Below, one piece after another: positions 25,582-35,089 of a stretch of DNA of 35,240 bases. Each line of letters opens with the position of its first letter. Position 1 is the stretch's first letter. The notes under the pieces were generated by a model that saw only the letters and a program-made list of their open reading frames with translations, was not told where the DNA came from and ran no database searches. The DNA lies in assembly GCA_903944895.1 (NCBI GenBank), contig CAJATL010000055.1:1-35240 (forward strand). Direction: 5' to 3'. Made by a program: the position numbers and the translations under genes. Source of the stretch: an uncultured Bacteroidota bacterium. GTDB taxonomy: Bacteria > Bacteroidota > Bacteroidia > Bacteroidales > 4484-276.

Positions 25582-27492
25582 TTATTGAAGTGAAATCAGC
25601 ACCAATACAAGGCCTTCATTATCCTCAAGGCTTGTCATTGCTTTGCCGATGATGGCACCGGTGGCTTTTTTCACATTTTTCACCTTCATGGCATAGCCTG
25701 GTTTTGATGATGAAGTGAGGAAATCGCCTGGTTTGATCTTGCCGTTGGAATTATCGGCTTTTACATAAACCCTTCCGGCAAGGGCAATAGGGTAGTCGCC
25801 TGTTGCGATAGAATTATCCTGCCCCATAACCATACCGGAATTGATTCCATTAGCACCGCTGATAACACCGACTATTCGGGTATCATAGGCCTGGCAGGTG
25901 GTTTCAAGTTTTCCAGGGGTTTCGGGGTGAATTGACACCAAAGTTCCTGGCTCAACAACCAACGATTCGTCGTTTTCGTCATTTACAACGTCAAAATATT
26001 CTGCAAGATCAGCGCCTCCGTAAAGTCTGATCTCGTCGCAGGAAATGCGGCTTTTACCGGAGTTGGAATGATTTGAACTAAGAATTATTTCAGATGACTG
26101 ATCATTTGACTTAAGTGTAAGTTTACCGCCTGTATTGACGCTATTAGCTTCCAAAATGGCTGTTGAAGTATTGCTCTCGTTGGTTAGGGTTATTCGGCCA
26201 CCTGTGCTGATGGGGTTGGCTTCAATAACCGCCCTGGAATTTCCGCTGGAATTAGAGAGTACCATTCTGCCACCTACGGCAGTGCTGGTTGAGGTTAATA
26301 CCGCCGTAGTCGTTCCACTTGGATTATAGAGGGTTAACGCACCACCGCCACCGCCGCTGCCGTTCAGATACACAGTTCTGATTTCGGAACTATTTGACAT
26401 ATTGATCCACGAACCCGAGATAGCACTAACAAATTCGCCAAGCTTTTTACCAACCTGATGTAATTCAAGGCTGCCACTAAACAATTTGATATCACCGCCA
26501 TTGAGTTCGATATCGGTACTGTTGAGGCCATTTGATGTGCCGATGATATCAGCGCCTTTGTTGAGGACAATGTCGCCGTTACCAAAAATTTGAATCAATT
26601 TATCATTCCCCCTTTCAAATTCCATAAATTTTGTGTCGTCGGGCGAACCTTGCGGCAATTTCATCCTAAGCATATTAATGCCTGAATAGGGGATGGCTGT
26701 CCGCTCAAAATTGATCATATAATCCATGACGCTCGGTGTACCACCACCTTTCACATCAATGAGCAAATCGGAATTCGGATCATTAATATTAAAACGGGCA
26801 TTTGCATCATCGGTTCCTGCGCCAATGGTTGAAGCGTTGAGGTGTCCGTTGCCGTTAATTTTTAATACCGTCTGATTGCCATATTTCAGATTTAAGAAAT
26901 CGAAATTGGTGTGTGAGCCGAACGGCACTTTCATTTGCAGGTAATGAGTTCCAGGCACTGGATTAATTGTTCTTTCGATACCAAAGATATACTCATCAAC
27001 TTCGCTGAGACTTGAACTGGTAATTTTTAGTGATGAGCCTGCGGTGGTGTTAATGTGAGTGGTAGCTTCGGGGCTGTTTGTTCCAATACCAAGCCTGATG
27101 TTGTTTTCTTCCCAAACGAAGTTATCAGAGCCTGTGAGTGAATTGCCCATACCCCACAGAGTCACCTGTCCCTGCAGACCGGAGCCACTCATTGAACCCG
27201 CCGACATGACTACCCACTGGCCGCCATCCCAGAAATAATAAAGGTTTTGATTGGTATCGAAAACCCACATTCCTTTTTCAGCTAATCCAAGATTTGGTTG
27301 AAGAATATTTACCCTCTCGAATGTGGTTAAACGATTGGGCAACAGTCCCCTGTCAGTTGCTCCAAGGTCAAGCGAGGAATGCATATTGGGGGTTTCGTTG
27401 TCAATTCCGATTTGTGCATCAACAGTATTAACACTGAGTATTAATGCGAACAAAATAGCTAAGTACTTGATATTTGTAAAGATAGTTTTCAT
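25582..27492 (-). CDS. Secreted tail-fibre-like beta-repeat protein
   Basis: Protein of 636 residues with a signal peptide (1-26, ending TVDAQ). It has an N-terminal segment common to Bacteroidota fibre-like proteins (GLLPNRLTTFERVNIL, then LYYFWDGGQWVVM) and the fibre motif LGIGTNSPEATTHI near 133. Residues of about 385-480 contain four tandem 24-residue repeats beginning GG(A/R/K)xxL. The C-terminal 140 residues (from DLAEYFDV) form a beta domain with VEPGTLVSI, GVISGANG, AGRVYVKAD, PGDFLTSSS and LVLVLISLQ. This block also ends phage and cyanobacterial fibre-type proteins. No peptidase S74 chaperone Ser-Lys dyad and no T9SS sorting domain were seen. It sits 25 bp after the protease gene and directly before the T9SS gene, so coexpression is very likely. 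It may form a surface fibre. Confidence 0.8.
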   Translation of the reverse strand: MKTIFTNIKYLAILFALILSVNTVDAQIGIDNETPNMHSSLDLGATDRGLLPNRLTTFERVNILQPNLGLAEKGMWVFDTNQNLYYFWDGGQWVVMSAGSMSGSGLQGQVTLWGMGNSLTGSDNFVWEENNIRLGIGTNSPEATTHINTTAGSSLKITSSSLSEVDEYIFGIERTINPVPGTHYLQMKVPFGSHTNFDFLNLKYGNQTVLKINGNGHLNASTIGAGTDDANARFNINDPNSDLLIDVKGGGTPSVMDYMINFERTAIPYSGINMLRMKLPQGSPDDTKFMEFERGNDKLIQIFGNGDIVLNKGADIIGTSNGLNSTDIELNGGDIKLFSGSLELHQVGKKLGEFVSAISGSWINMSNSSEIRTVYLNGSGGGGGALTLYNPSGTTTAVLTSTSTAVGGRMVLSNSSGNSRAVIEANPISTGGRITLTNESNTSTAILEANSVNTGGKLTLKSNDQSSEIILSSNHSNSGKSRISCDEIRLYGGADLAEYFDVVNDENDESLVVEPGTLVSIHPETPGKLETTCQAYDTRIVGVISGANGINSGMVMGQDNSIATGDYPIALAGRVYVKADNSNGKIKPGDFLTSSSKPGYAMKVKNVKKATGAIIGKAMTSLEDNEGLVLVLISLQ

Positions 27493-27517
27493 ATTAACTG
27501 TGTTTTTAATTATGTTT

Positions 27518-29377
27518 CTAATTGTTTCCTAAAGTTGATTCTCCGCCGAGAGTTTTTAACAATACATTCTTGTTCATCAAAAAATTGATAGGGGTATATG
27601 GTGATGGGTAATCGTTGCCAAAAAGTATTACAGCACCTTCGGCCGGAGGATTAGGTACTGCATTGAATGCATCATCAATATATTGGAAAACACGCGAAGA
27701 AAATCCTGAAGGGTTGTTAACCAACCTGTCAACGTACTTGGTGTTTACAATATAATCGTGGAGATAAAGCCCACCCCAACCATAAATATAGTCAAGTCCC
27801 GGGGGCCCCCAGTCCTTGTAGATTTGTGCTTTTCTAAAAAGAAGATATCTCATATTGTCAGCATTCAGATTTGGTTGTGTTGCCCACAGCGCTGCTGCTG
27901 CCCCGGCAGCATTTGGTGATGAACAGGAAGTGCCAAAAAACTGACCTCCTCCTCCCACTGTTGTTACAGTAGCCCCGGTAATATCAACTCCCTGTCTTCC
28001 TTCGTTGGTAGGACCCTCACTGCTATAAACGGTACTTATTCCTGAAACACCGGATGGATTGTTAAAATCAGGACGATCCACAGCAGCAACCCCAATAACA
28101 TTGTCGGCTGAGCATGCTGCAGGCCAGGTGATTGAACCGGCAGCTACACGAAAATTCAATTGATCGTTGACAACGCTGCTCCCAACACCACTAGTGCTAC
28201 ATTGAATTTCAAATTCTACATCCGGCCCTGATATTTTTTTCACGGCAATTGCCACCGTAATAGCAAAGCCGGCTGTATTCTGAAAATTCACGCTTTCAAA
28301 ATCAGTACCAGTCATCTCATCCGAGTCGAGTATTTGTGTCCCCTGAGAATTAGTAATATAAATATTGTAATCGGTATTTTGGGAAGGATCCCAGGTACAG
28401 CCACAACTTATTGAGGTGGTATCCTGAAGGACAAAAGTATTCAATTCATTATTTCCCGACCATCCATGCCAGTTGTCGTTGTCATTGTCGGAAAAATCCC
28501 CCTGCCAGTGCATCTTCTTACTGTTTCCGGATGAAACAAAGACCAGGATTCCTGCATCAGCGGCTAAATTAGCCGAGGTACAAAGATTATTATCATCATC
28601 TTCCCAACCCAAACCACGATAGCCCAGCGACATATTGATGATGTCCACATCATCTGACACCGCCTGGTCAATAGCACTTGCACACTGTGATGAATTTATC
28701 ACTTTGTGGATGAAATACTGAGCATTGGGAGCATGATCGAATACGGTCTCAATAACTGCCACCCCATGAGTTGAACCATTCAGAACACCCGACGAAGAAT
28801 AGTCGGTTGAATCATAGTTGGCCGGTGCCCGACCATTTGTAATCGCATTTTGAAGTCCATTGAATCCCACGTCAATAACTGCTATTTTAATACCAGCACC
28901 ACCTGGCGCACCTCCTAAAGAATAAGAGGCTGAATTATGAACCTGAGGAGTAGGCCCTTCATTCAAAGGATCAGCGGGTATTTCCTGGTAAAGAACATAT
29001 CCCTCTGGCAGTTTCTCTGCCAGTGCGATCAATTGCTTCGGGTCAATATAAATACTGGTTTGCTGTGGATCTTCGCGAAAAATCTCGATGTTGTGTCTGA
29101 GTAAAATATCCCTTGGAGAAATACGATTGTTTTTGGGATGAATTACCTTAACGTTGATTTTTTCGTCGATTCGCATGCTAATACGTGAGCGTAACATGAT
29201 CTGATTCATCTTCTCATGATCATCAGAATTTGCTGCATTGCATAATTCCCATAATCTTATTTGGATGGGCAAATCTGTTGGCCTTTTGAGTGGTTCTGCT
29301 ATGACCTGGTCCGTCTGTGAAAAACCGGAAACTATCGTCATAAAAAAGGAAAAGATAAGTAAATTATAACGTTTCAT
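27518..29377 (-). CDS. Secreted subtilisin-like serine protease (peptidase S8)
   Basis: Protein of 619 residues. It has a signal peptide (1-20, ending SGFSQ), a prodomain-like region (about 21-150) and a subtilisin fold. The catalytic residues are D169 (AVIDVGF), H204 (NGSTHGVAV), the oxyanion N284 (VSSGNS) and S484 (FGTSCSSP). The motifs are atypical: DVG for DTG, STHG for HGTH, and GTSCSSP for GTSMAxP. A beta-rich insert of about 120 residues (291-410, with WHGWSGNNELNTF and YNIYITNSQG) splits the domain between Asn and Ser, like a pre-peptidase C-terminal domain placed internally. The last 60 residues (FQYIDDAFNAVPNPPAEGAV...) look like the beginning of a beta-helix that stops early, and no T9SS sorting domain follows. 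The protein may therefore be a truncated version of a longer cargo. It is the first gene of the three-gene operon. Confidence 0.88.
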   Translation of the reverse strand: MKRYNLLIFSFFMTIVSGFSQTDQVIAEPLKRPTDLPIQIRLWELCNAANSDDHEKMNQIMLRSRISMRIDEKINVKVIHPKNNRISPRDILLRHNIEIFREDPQQTSIYIDPKQLIALAEKLPEGYVLYQEIPADPLNEGPTPQVHNSASYSLGGAPGGAGIKIAVIDVGFNGLQNAITNGRAPANYDSTDYSSSGVLNGSTHGVAVIETVFDHAPNAQYFIHKVINSSQCASAIDQAVSDDVDIINMSLGYRGLGWEDDDNNLCTSANLAADAGILVFVSSGNSKKMHWQGDFSDNDNDNWHGWSGNNELNTFVLQDTTSISCGCTWDPSQNTDYNIYITNSQGTQILDSDEMTGTDFESVNFQNTAGFAITVAIAVKKISGPDVEFEIQCSTSGVGSSVVNDQLNFRVAAGSITWPAACSADNVIGVAAVDRPDFNNPSGVSGISTVYSSEGPTNEGRQGVDITGATVTTVGGGGQFFGTSCSSPNAAGAAAALWATQPNLNADNMRYLLFRKAQIYKDWGPPGLDYIYGWGGLYLHDYIVNTKYVDRLVNNPSGFSSRVFQYIDDAFNAVPNPPAEGAVILFGNDYPSPYTPINFLMNKNVLLKTLGGESTLGNN

Positions 29378-29396
29378 AAGTAATGTTTTTTAATTT

Positions 29397-29426
29397 CTAA
29401 AATAAGTAAACCAGATTAATTACCAA
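29397..29426 (-). promoter_or_regulatory. Promoter of the protease operon
   Basis: Minus-strand TTG (29424-29426) and TATTTTAG (29397-29404, one mismatch from TAnnTTTG) are separated by 19 bp, 19 bp before the start codon at 29377. The spacing supports the call; the -7 mismatch lowers it. Confidence 0.45.
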
Positions 29427-29507
29427 TTGTTTAAATGAAATTGTTAATTAATAGTTAAACTAATTTCCTGACATTTTTATACACATTAAAATGCCGTACA
29501 ACAAAAA

Positions 29508-29538
29508 ACCCGGGTCTCACCAAAAGGCAAACCCGGGT
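29508..29538 (-). terminator. Terminator of the 1841-residue T9SS gene
   Basis: ACCCGGGT (29508-29515) and ACCCGGGT (29531-29538), each self-complementary, form an 8-bp stem around a 15-nt loop. The A6 run at 29503-29508 is the T-tract on the minus strand. It lies 25 bp after the gene stop. Confidence 0.75.
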
Positions 29539-29563
29539 CTTAAATCTAACTTGTATCCTCCAA

Positions 29564-32500
29564 TTATCTCAAAACAATCTTCCTGAAAATATTAGTTCCA
29601 TTTTGTGAGATTTTGATAAAATAAACCCCCGATTGATAATCCGTCAGGTCAAATTCGGTGTTATCAGAATCAGCAATTTTTTCTATTAAAACCTTCCCTT
29701 GTAAATCGGTAATGGTGAGAATTGTTCCGGGAATGATTCCGGAAATGTTTACCAGTCCATCCGAAGGGTTGGGGAAAACTTTCAAACTGCTTAATAAGTT
29801 GTTCCCCAAAATTCCGGTAGAAGCCTTAAAGCTGGTTATGGCTGAGAGACCGTTTTCGGTGAAAAGTCCGTCGGATTGAGGAAGGTTTTGATCAAAGGTG
29901 GTTTCTAAACCTTCCAGGTTTTCAAAACCTGATAGGTTTTTAAAGAAGACCATCTCCCCTTCAAAAAATCCATCCTTTTCCTCTGTTGTTGGGTCATCGC
30001 CAAAAATGGTAATGGAGTTATTTTCTCCACCGATTTTCGTAATTCCAAAACAGTTCCCGGCCTGATCGTAAGCGCCGATGAGGGTTCCCGGATCAAAGGC
30101 TTCGATGGCTGATGGAAGAATGGCGATGGTGTGGGAGATTGGTGTTGCCTGGATATTAAACGCTGTCAGGTCTATAGACGCTGACAGGTTTTTACTTCCT
30201 GTAAAGGTTGATTTAAACCCAGCATAATTTACCACTCCATTTTCGGTGAGTAGCACAAAATATGCTTTGCCAGGCAGCAAGTATTCCATGGTGTTGATGC
30301 CATACTCCGGCCAGTAAATGCCGGTTCCGGCAACATCCTTGGCAATAACAAAACCATTTACCGGTGAAAGTAAATCCACTGCCGGAGCGCCGTCGGGGGT
30401 TACAACAGGCAGCAAATTCCAGCCGGCGTTAAGTGAAACATTCATGTTGGTTTCATAATCACCGGTGAGGGTAAGTGTACAACCGGCTGAGGTTTTCACC
30501 TTATATGCCGATTGGCTTTCCCAGTTGCCGATGGTGTTGATGTTTTGACCAGGAAAATACATTCCGGTCATGGTTTGGGCGATGATCAGTTCATCTGAAA
30601 TCGGTGCAAAAACGTCTTCCAGGGCTGGCTGGCCGGGGATTACGTAGCTTGAAATCCCGCTCCATCCGGCAGGGAGTGATATGGGTTGAGTTGCAAACTC
30701 ATCACCCCAGAAAATGCGGTTGTAAGGATCATTTTCGAAATCGCTGCCGGCAAAATTTCCTGTGGCATTAATGAACGTAACACTTCCTGAATCAAAGATT
30801 TTCCTCACATTGTACTGCCCACCCCAGGTATTGGTTGGGAAAACTGCATTTTCGATGATGATGTCCTGCTCGCTGTCGATTGACATTAAAGTGGTTGGTC
30901 CGCTCATCCCATTGCGGAACTCGCAATTGGTAAACGAATAGGCTGGATTGACGATACCTCCCGGAGCAATGTAAACTCCCTGCTCGGGTAAGGTTTCAAA
31001 GATGGTAAACGTTGCCTCCAGTGTTCCTCCGCTGTTAATGCTGAATGTGTATGGCTCCGTTGGCAAAATACCCTTTACCCGGCTCATGGCACCTTCATAT
31101 CCAAAGATTGAGAGTGCGCCATTATCATAAACATTCACCGAGGAGAGGTACTTCATGCTTATGGTTGCAGAATTAACAGCCATCCAGCCGCCGTCTTGAA
31201 CTTCAAGATTAGTCCAACATTCGAGTTCGTGGCCAAATCCAACTTCCGCCAGGCCTTCGGCTACCACAAAATTGTTTTTAACTATCGAATTCCATATTGT
31301 TGCCCTGGTCGAAAAGTCGGTAGGTTTATTGATTGTTACGTTGTAAAATGCACCTCCTTCGGTTGATAAAATTGCGCTGTTTTGCGGGCCATAAAGTTCA
31401 ACTGTACCGCCCATGGGGTCGAATCCGGGTGATTGTACTATAAAACCGTTTTGTGTGCGAATCGTTCCGCCTGAAATGGTTGAGGTAAAACTGTATGGTG
31501 CAGCGTCCTGAATTTTTATTCCCTTGTCAACAAAATCGAGGACACCTGATCCCATAAACAAGGTCGCGTTTGCATTTGTGCCCCATAAACTATGGTCTTT
31601 GCCTCCATAAACCCTGAACTCACCACCATTTATACTTATGCTGCCGTGCAAATCAATACTTTGCAAAGCGTCCTGGTGCAATTCGATCGAATTCCACCAC
31701 AATACAAAGTCTCCAAAAATGCCGTCATCAGCAAGGTCGGCGGCATGAAAAGTACTGCCACCGGCTATCCACATTCCACCCTGTGTCCAATCGTAAATCT
31801 GGCATGAGATGTTTGATTCTGACTGGTCATAAAAATATTGAAGCGGTTTATCAATTTCAAGGATATAAAATTCTTCTGTTGAGCAGAATTGTGGCGTGCT
31901 GCCGTTAAAAATCACACGGCCGTGTGCTTCATAAAAATGGTCGGGACCGGCATTATTGATCCAGTCGCCACCAATAGTAACTGTATAACTTGCCGCAGAA
32001 AAAGTACCTGAATTAATGGTAAGATCATCGTGAATACTCACATTATTGTTCACGGTAACATTTGATCCACCGTTGATCTCCAGCGAGTTGAAATAGCTGC
32101 CTGATGATACATTAACTGTTTGTACTCCTGCAATCTTCTCCATGCTAACTGTGCCTGTGTTAAAATAAAAATTTCCGGCACCCCAAAAGGAACCTTTAAC
32201 TATAGTGGTGATGTTTGCATCACCATAGAAATTGGTTCCTATATCCATCAAGAGGTCTGAGTCTATTTTCAGGGTGCTTGTTGAAGCTGAACTGAGATAC
32301 ACATTGTAACCGGCATTTTTTTCGTTATATAAATACCCGAAGCCGCTATTGCTACTATTGCTGGTAATGGTGCTATGGCCATTGCCGATAAAATAAACAC
32401 GGCACGAAATCAGAGAAGCTGCCGAACCGGTTGAGAATTCCCAGTTTCCTGAAACATCAATAAAGGAATTTAAGCCTGCGGATATCGAAGAACCGGAAGC

Positions 32501-35089
32501 CCAGATAACATTCCCGGCAATAAGTTTTCCAGCTTTAAGTACTGCGCCTTGCATGTTTACTGTCCCATGAATGGTTGCAGTGCCGGATGCTGTGAGCCAG
32601 GTACTTCGATCGGTTACAATAATGGAAAGATTTGCGCCCGAATTGATGGTAAGATCGTTGCACACACCAGTTGAATCGGTTAAAAATGGTTGATTAACGG
32701 GTTCCGAAGGTATGGTAACATTGGTTTCTTCGGTGGGCACATTGCCATCGTCCCAGTTGCCGGCAGTAAACCAATCGGTCGAAACAGCGCCAGTCCATAG
32801 GCCGGGCTGGGGATTATCCCAATGAATTCGTCCGTATGGGTCATCTTCAAAAGCGCTGCCGGCAAAACTACCGGAATAGTTGACAAAAGTAATGCTGCCC
32901 GAATTTACCCATTTAGCAACATTGTACAGCCTGCTTTTCGAAACATGATCAAATTCAACATTTTCGGCTACCAGATCCTGATTTGTGTTTATGGTGATAA
33001 GTGCATTGTTGCAGGATTTACCATTTCTGAAAATGCAACCATTAAAAGCATTATCAACATCTACTTCAGCATTGTTATAAATAAACAGTCCTGTTTCGTC
33101 AAGATTTTCGATGATGGTATTCCTCATCGAAATCCAGCCACCATCAGCAACCGTAATCTGATAATAAGATGAGGGGGTAATCCCGGTAATTAAGCTTCTG
33201 TTTTCAGGAAGTCCATAAGTCCTGAGTTCAGCACCCTCTGCCACGTTTAATGCGGAGAAATTGCCCATATTTAATGTGCCTCCATAATATATTTCAAGCC
33301 AACCATTGTTCAGGTTTAAACTTTCGAGGCATGTAAGGGTATAACCATCCATGATATTAATACGTCCGCCATCAACAGTTAAAGCCTTTTTTACAACAGC
33401 ATTTTCCATCCCTACCGAAGGAGATATTGTGGATTTGTTGATCCGGAGATTATAAAATTCACTGCCGTTTCCGGAACCAACATAACCATCAGATTGACCA
33501 TAAATTTCAACCGTTCCTCCGGTTGGATCGAAACCGGGATGTTCTGCATGGAACAAACCAGTGGTTTTAATAATGCCTCCGGTAATATTGCTGGTAAATG
33601 AACAGGAAGCATTTTCTTTAATTTTAATTGATTGATTATTAAACTCCAGAATTCCACCACTCATCACCAGCGAGGCATCCGAAACACTTGGCCAGTAACT
33701 GAAATATTGCTGACCGCCGGCGACACTAAATACTCCGCCGTAAATAGTAACATTTCCTCCAAGTCCCATAGTTGACTCGTCATAGAGATAAATTAACCCG
33801 TCGTTGTGCAGTATCCAGTTTCCGGCGATCCGGTCATCCAATAAATCATAAGAATTGAACACGCCATTGATAACTTCCAAAGTCCCTGAAGTCCAGTCGT
33901 ATTTGTGGCATATTGTTGCAGCGCCATCATTAATCGTTAGTTTTGCATCGGAGTGCTGCCGAAGTTCAATAGTATTGAAACTTCCGCCGCCATATATGAA
34001 CTGGTTTTCGCCCGGATCATTCCCATCAAAAATAACTTTACTTTGTTGAGCAACAAAGGAACCCGATCCCGCATTGTTTTTCCAGTCGCTGCCCACACTG
34101 ATGATTGTGCTCCCACCATAAAACACACCCGAATTGATTATCAAATCATTTTTGATTGTCGATGTATTTGAGAAAATGTCGGTGAACGAAGCGGATCCGG
34201 TCATATTGAAATCAAGATTATTGAAATAGTTGTTCATACTCATTGTAATAATATGGGAATTTCCATTGAGGATGAAAGTGCCTGATTCACATTGAAAAGT
34301 GCCTTCACTGATCAGATGACCTTTGAGTACAATGCTTTGGCCGGAGGTACTGATGAAGCCTGAACCATCGGTAACGGAAAGATTTCCATTGATTCTCAAC
34401 GGAAGACCACTGGAGGCATCAAAGCTCACAATCGCACCTGAGTTTTTGTCACACACGATTTCATTGTAGTAACTTGTAATCGAATTATTCTTTATTATTG
34501 AATTGCCATCACCTGAAAATATTACCACACCATTATTAAGCTGCACATCCGACCCGGCTGCAAAAAACATATTTCCCTTACAATAGATTAAACTTCCGGT
34601 GTTGGCTGTTGCAGAAGATCCTTCCTGGCACCAGAAATCACCCTCTACAGCAACGGTTTTATTTATATTTAAATGTCCGAATAAAATCAGTTTCTCATTA
34701 ACGGTAAGGGTTTGATCCTGGATGGTGAGTTGACCATAATTCAACAGGTTTTTACATGCAGCGTTATTACTAATGACAGGCATCTTCATGCTCGATACTG
34801 ATTCCGGGACAAGCACATCAATAGATTCATCAGGTACATTAAAATCGTCCCAGTTGGCTGCGGTATGCCAGTCAGTTGAAACTGCGCCTGTCCAGAGGCC
34901 GGGCTGCGATGCACGCCAATCAATCCGGTTGTAGGGGTCATATTCAAATGCTGAACCAGCACCAGGCCCGGTTGCATCTAACATGGTTACCCTGCCAGTA
35001 TCAAATAGTTTTCTTACATTGTTTGTATTTGGAAGATTGGGAAAATGAGCGCCTAAAATAGAAATTTCCTGATTATTATCAATGCTCAA
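29564..35089 (-). CDS. Giant T9SS-secreted repeat protein, 5' end disrupted
   Basis: Open frame of at least 1841 residues. The codon at 35089 is TTG inside a homologous repeat (LLSIDNNQ), so the real protein begins further upstream. The frame is open back to a TGA at 35159-35161, and no signal peptide is present. The body is built of two units of about 700 residues plus a third partial start. Each unit opens with FAGSxFExDPYxRIxW-type, QPGLWTGAVSTDW and NWDDxNVP motifs, then continues as beta-solenoid (repeated NSGTF, GGEFRVYGG, FNNLDFN). After the third DPYNRIFWGDE comes the 370-residue module shared with the 692-residue protein. It ends in a type A T9SS sorting domain (VFPNPSDG ... SGVYFIKI ... 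FRKIVLR). A surface adhesin or matrix protein is likely. The 5' disruption may be real decay or a sequence error near the window edge. Confidence 0.85.
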   Translation of the reverse strand: MSIDNNQEISILGAHFPNLPNTNNVRKLFDTGRVTMLDATGPGAGSAFEYDPYNRIDWRASQPGLWTGAVSTDWHTAANWDDFNVPDESIDVLVPESVSSMKMPVISNNAACKNLLNYGQLTIQDQTLTVNEKLILFGHLNINKTVAVEGDFWCQEGSSATANTGSLIYCKGNMFFAAGSDVQLNNGVVIFSGDGNSIIKNNSITSYYNEIVCDKNSGAIVSFDASSGLPLRINGNLSVTDGSGFISTSGQSIVLKGHLISEGTFQCESGTFILNGNSHIITMSMNNYFNNLDFNMTGSASFTDIFSNTSTIKNDLIINSGVFYGGSTIISVGSDWKNNAGSGSFVAQQSKVIFDGNDPGENQFIYGGGSFNTIELRQHSDAKLTINDGAATICHKYDWTSGTLEVINGVFNSYDLLDDRIAGNWILHNDGLIYLYDESTMGLGGNVTIYGGVFSVAGGQQYFSYWPSVSDASLVMSGGILEFNNQSIKIKENASCSFTSNITGGIIKTTGLFHAEHPGFDPTGGTVEIYGQSDGYVGSGNGSEFYNLRINKSTISPSVGMENAVVKKALTVDGGRINIMDGYTLTCLESLNLNNGWLEIYYGGTLNMGNFSALNVAEGAELRTYGLPENRSLITGITPSSYYQITVADGGWISMRNTIIENLDETGLFIYNNAEVDVDNAFNGCIFRNGKSCNNALITINTNQDLVAENVEFDHVSKSRLYNVAKWVNSGSITFVNYSGSFAGSAFEDDPYGRIHWDNPQPGLWTGAVSTDWFTAGNWDDGNVPTEETNVTIPSEPVNQPFLTDSTGVCNDLTINSGANLSIIVTDRSTWLTASGTATIHGTVNMQGAVLKAGKLIAGNVIWASGSSISAGLNSFIDVSGNWEFSTGSAASLISCRVYFIGNGHSTITSNSSNSGFGYLYNEKNAGYNVYLSSASTSTLKIDSDLLMDIGTNFYGDANITTIVKGSFWGAGNFYFNTGTVSMEKIAGVQTVNVSSGSYFNSLEINGGSNVTVNNNVSIHDDLTINSGTFSAASYTVTIGGDWINNAGPDHFYEAHGRVIFNGSTPQFCSTEEFYILEIDKPLQYFYDQSESNISCQIYDWTQGGMWIAGGSTFHAADLADDGIFGDFVLWWNSIELHQDALQSIDLHGSISINGGEFRVYGGKDHSLWGTNANATLFMGSGVLDFVDKGIKIQDAAPYSFTSTISGGTIRTQNGFIVQSPGFDPMGGTVELYGPQNSAILSTEGGAFYNVTINKPTDFSTRATIWNSIVKNNFVVAEGLAEVGFGHELECWTNLEVQDGGWMAVNSATISMKYLSSVNVYDNGALSIFGYEGAMSRVKGILPTEPYTFSINSGGTLEATFTIFETLPEQGVYIAPGGIVNPAYSFTNCEFRNGMSGPTTLMSIDSEQDIIIENAVFPTNTWGGQYNVRKIFDSGSVTFINATGNFAGSDFENDPYNRIFWGDEFATQPISLPAGWSGISSYVIPGQPALEDVFAPISDELIIAQTMTGMYFPGQNINTIGNWESQSAYKVKTSAGCTLTLTGDYETNMNVSLNAGWNLLPVVTPDGAPAVDLLSPVNGFVIAKDVAGTGIYWPEYGINTMEYLLPGKAYFVLLTENGVVNYAGFKSTFTGSKNLSASIDLTAFNIQATPISHTIAILPSAIEAFDPGTLIGAYDQAGNCFGITKIGGENNSITIFGDDPTTEEKDGFFEGEMVFFKNLSGFENLEGLETTFDQNLPQSDGLFTENGLSAITSFKASTGILGNNLLSSLKVFPNPSDGLVNISGIIPGTILTITDLQGKVLIEKIADSDNTEFDLTDYQSGVYFIKISQNGTNIFRKIVLR

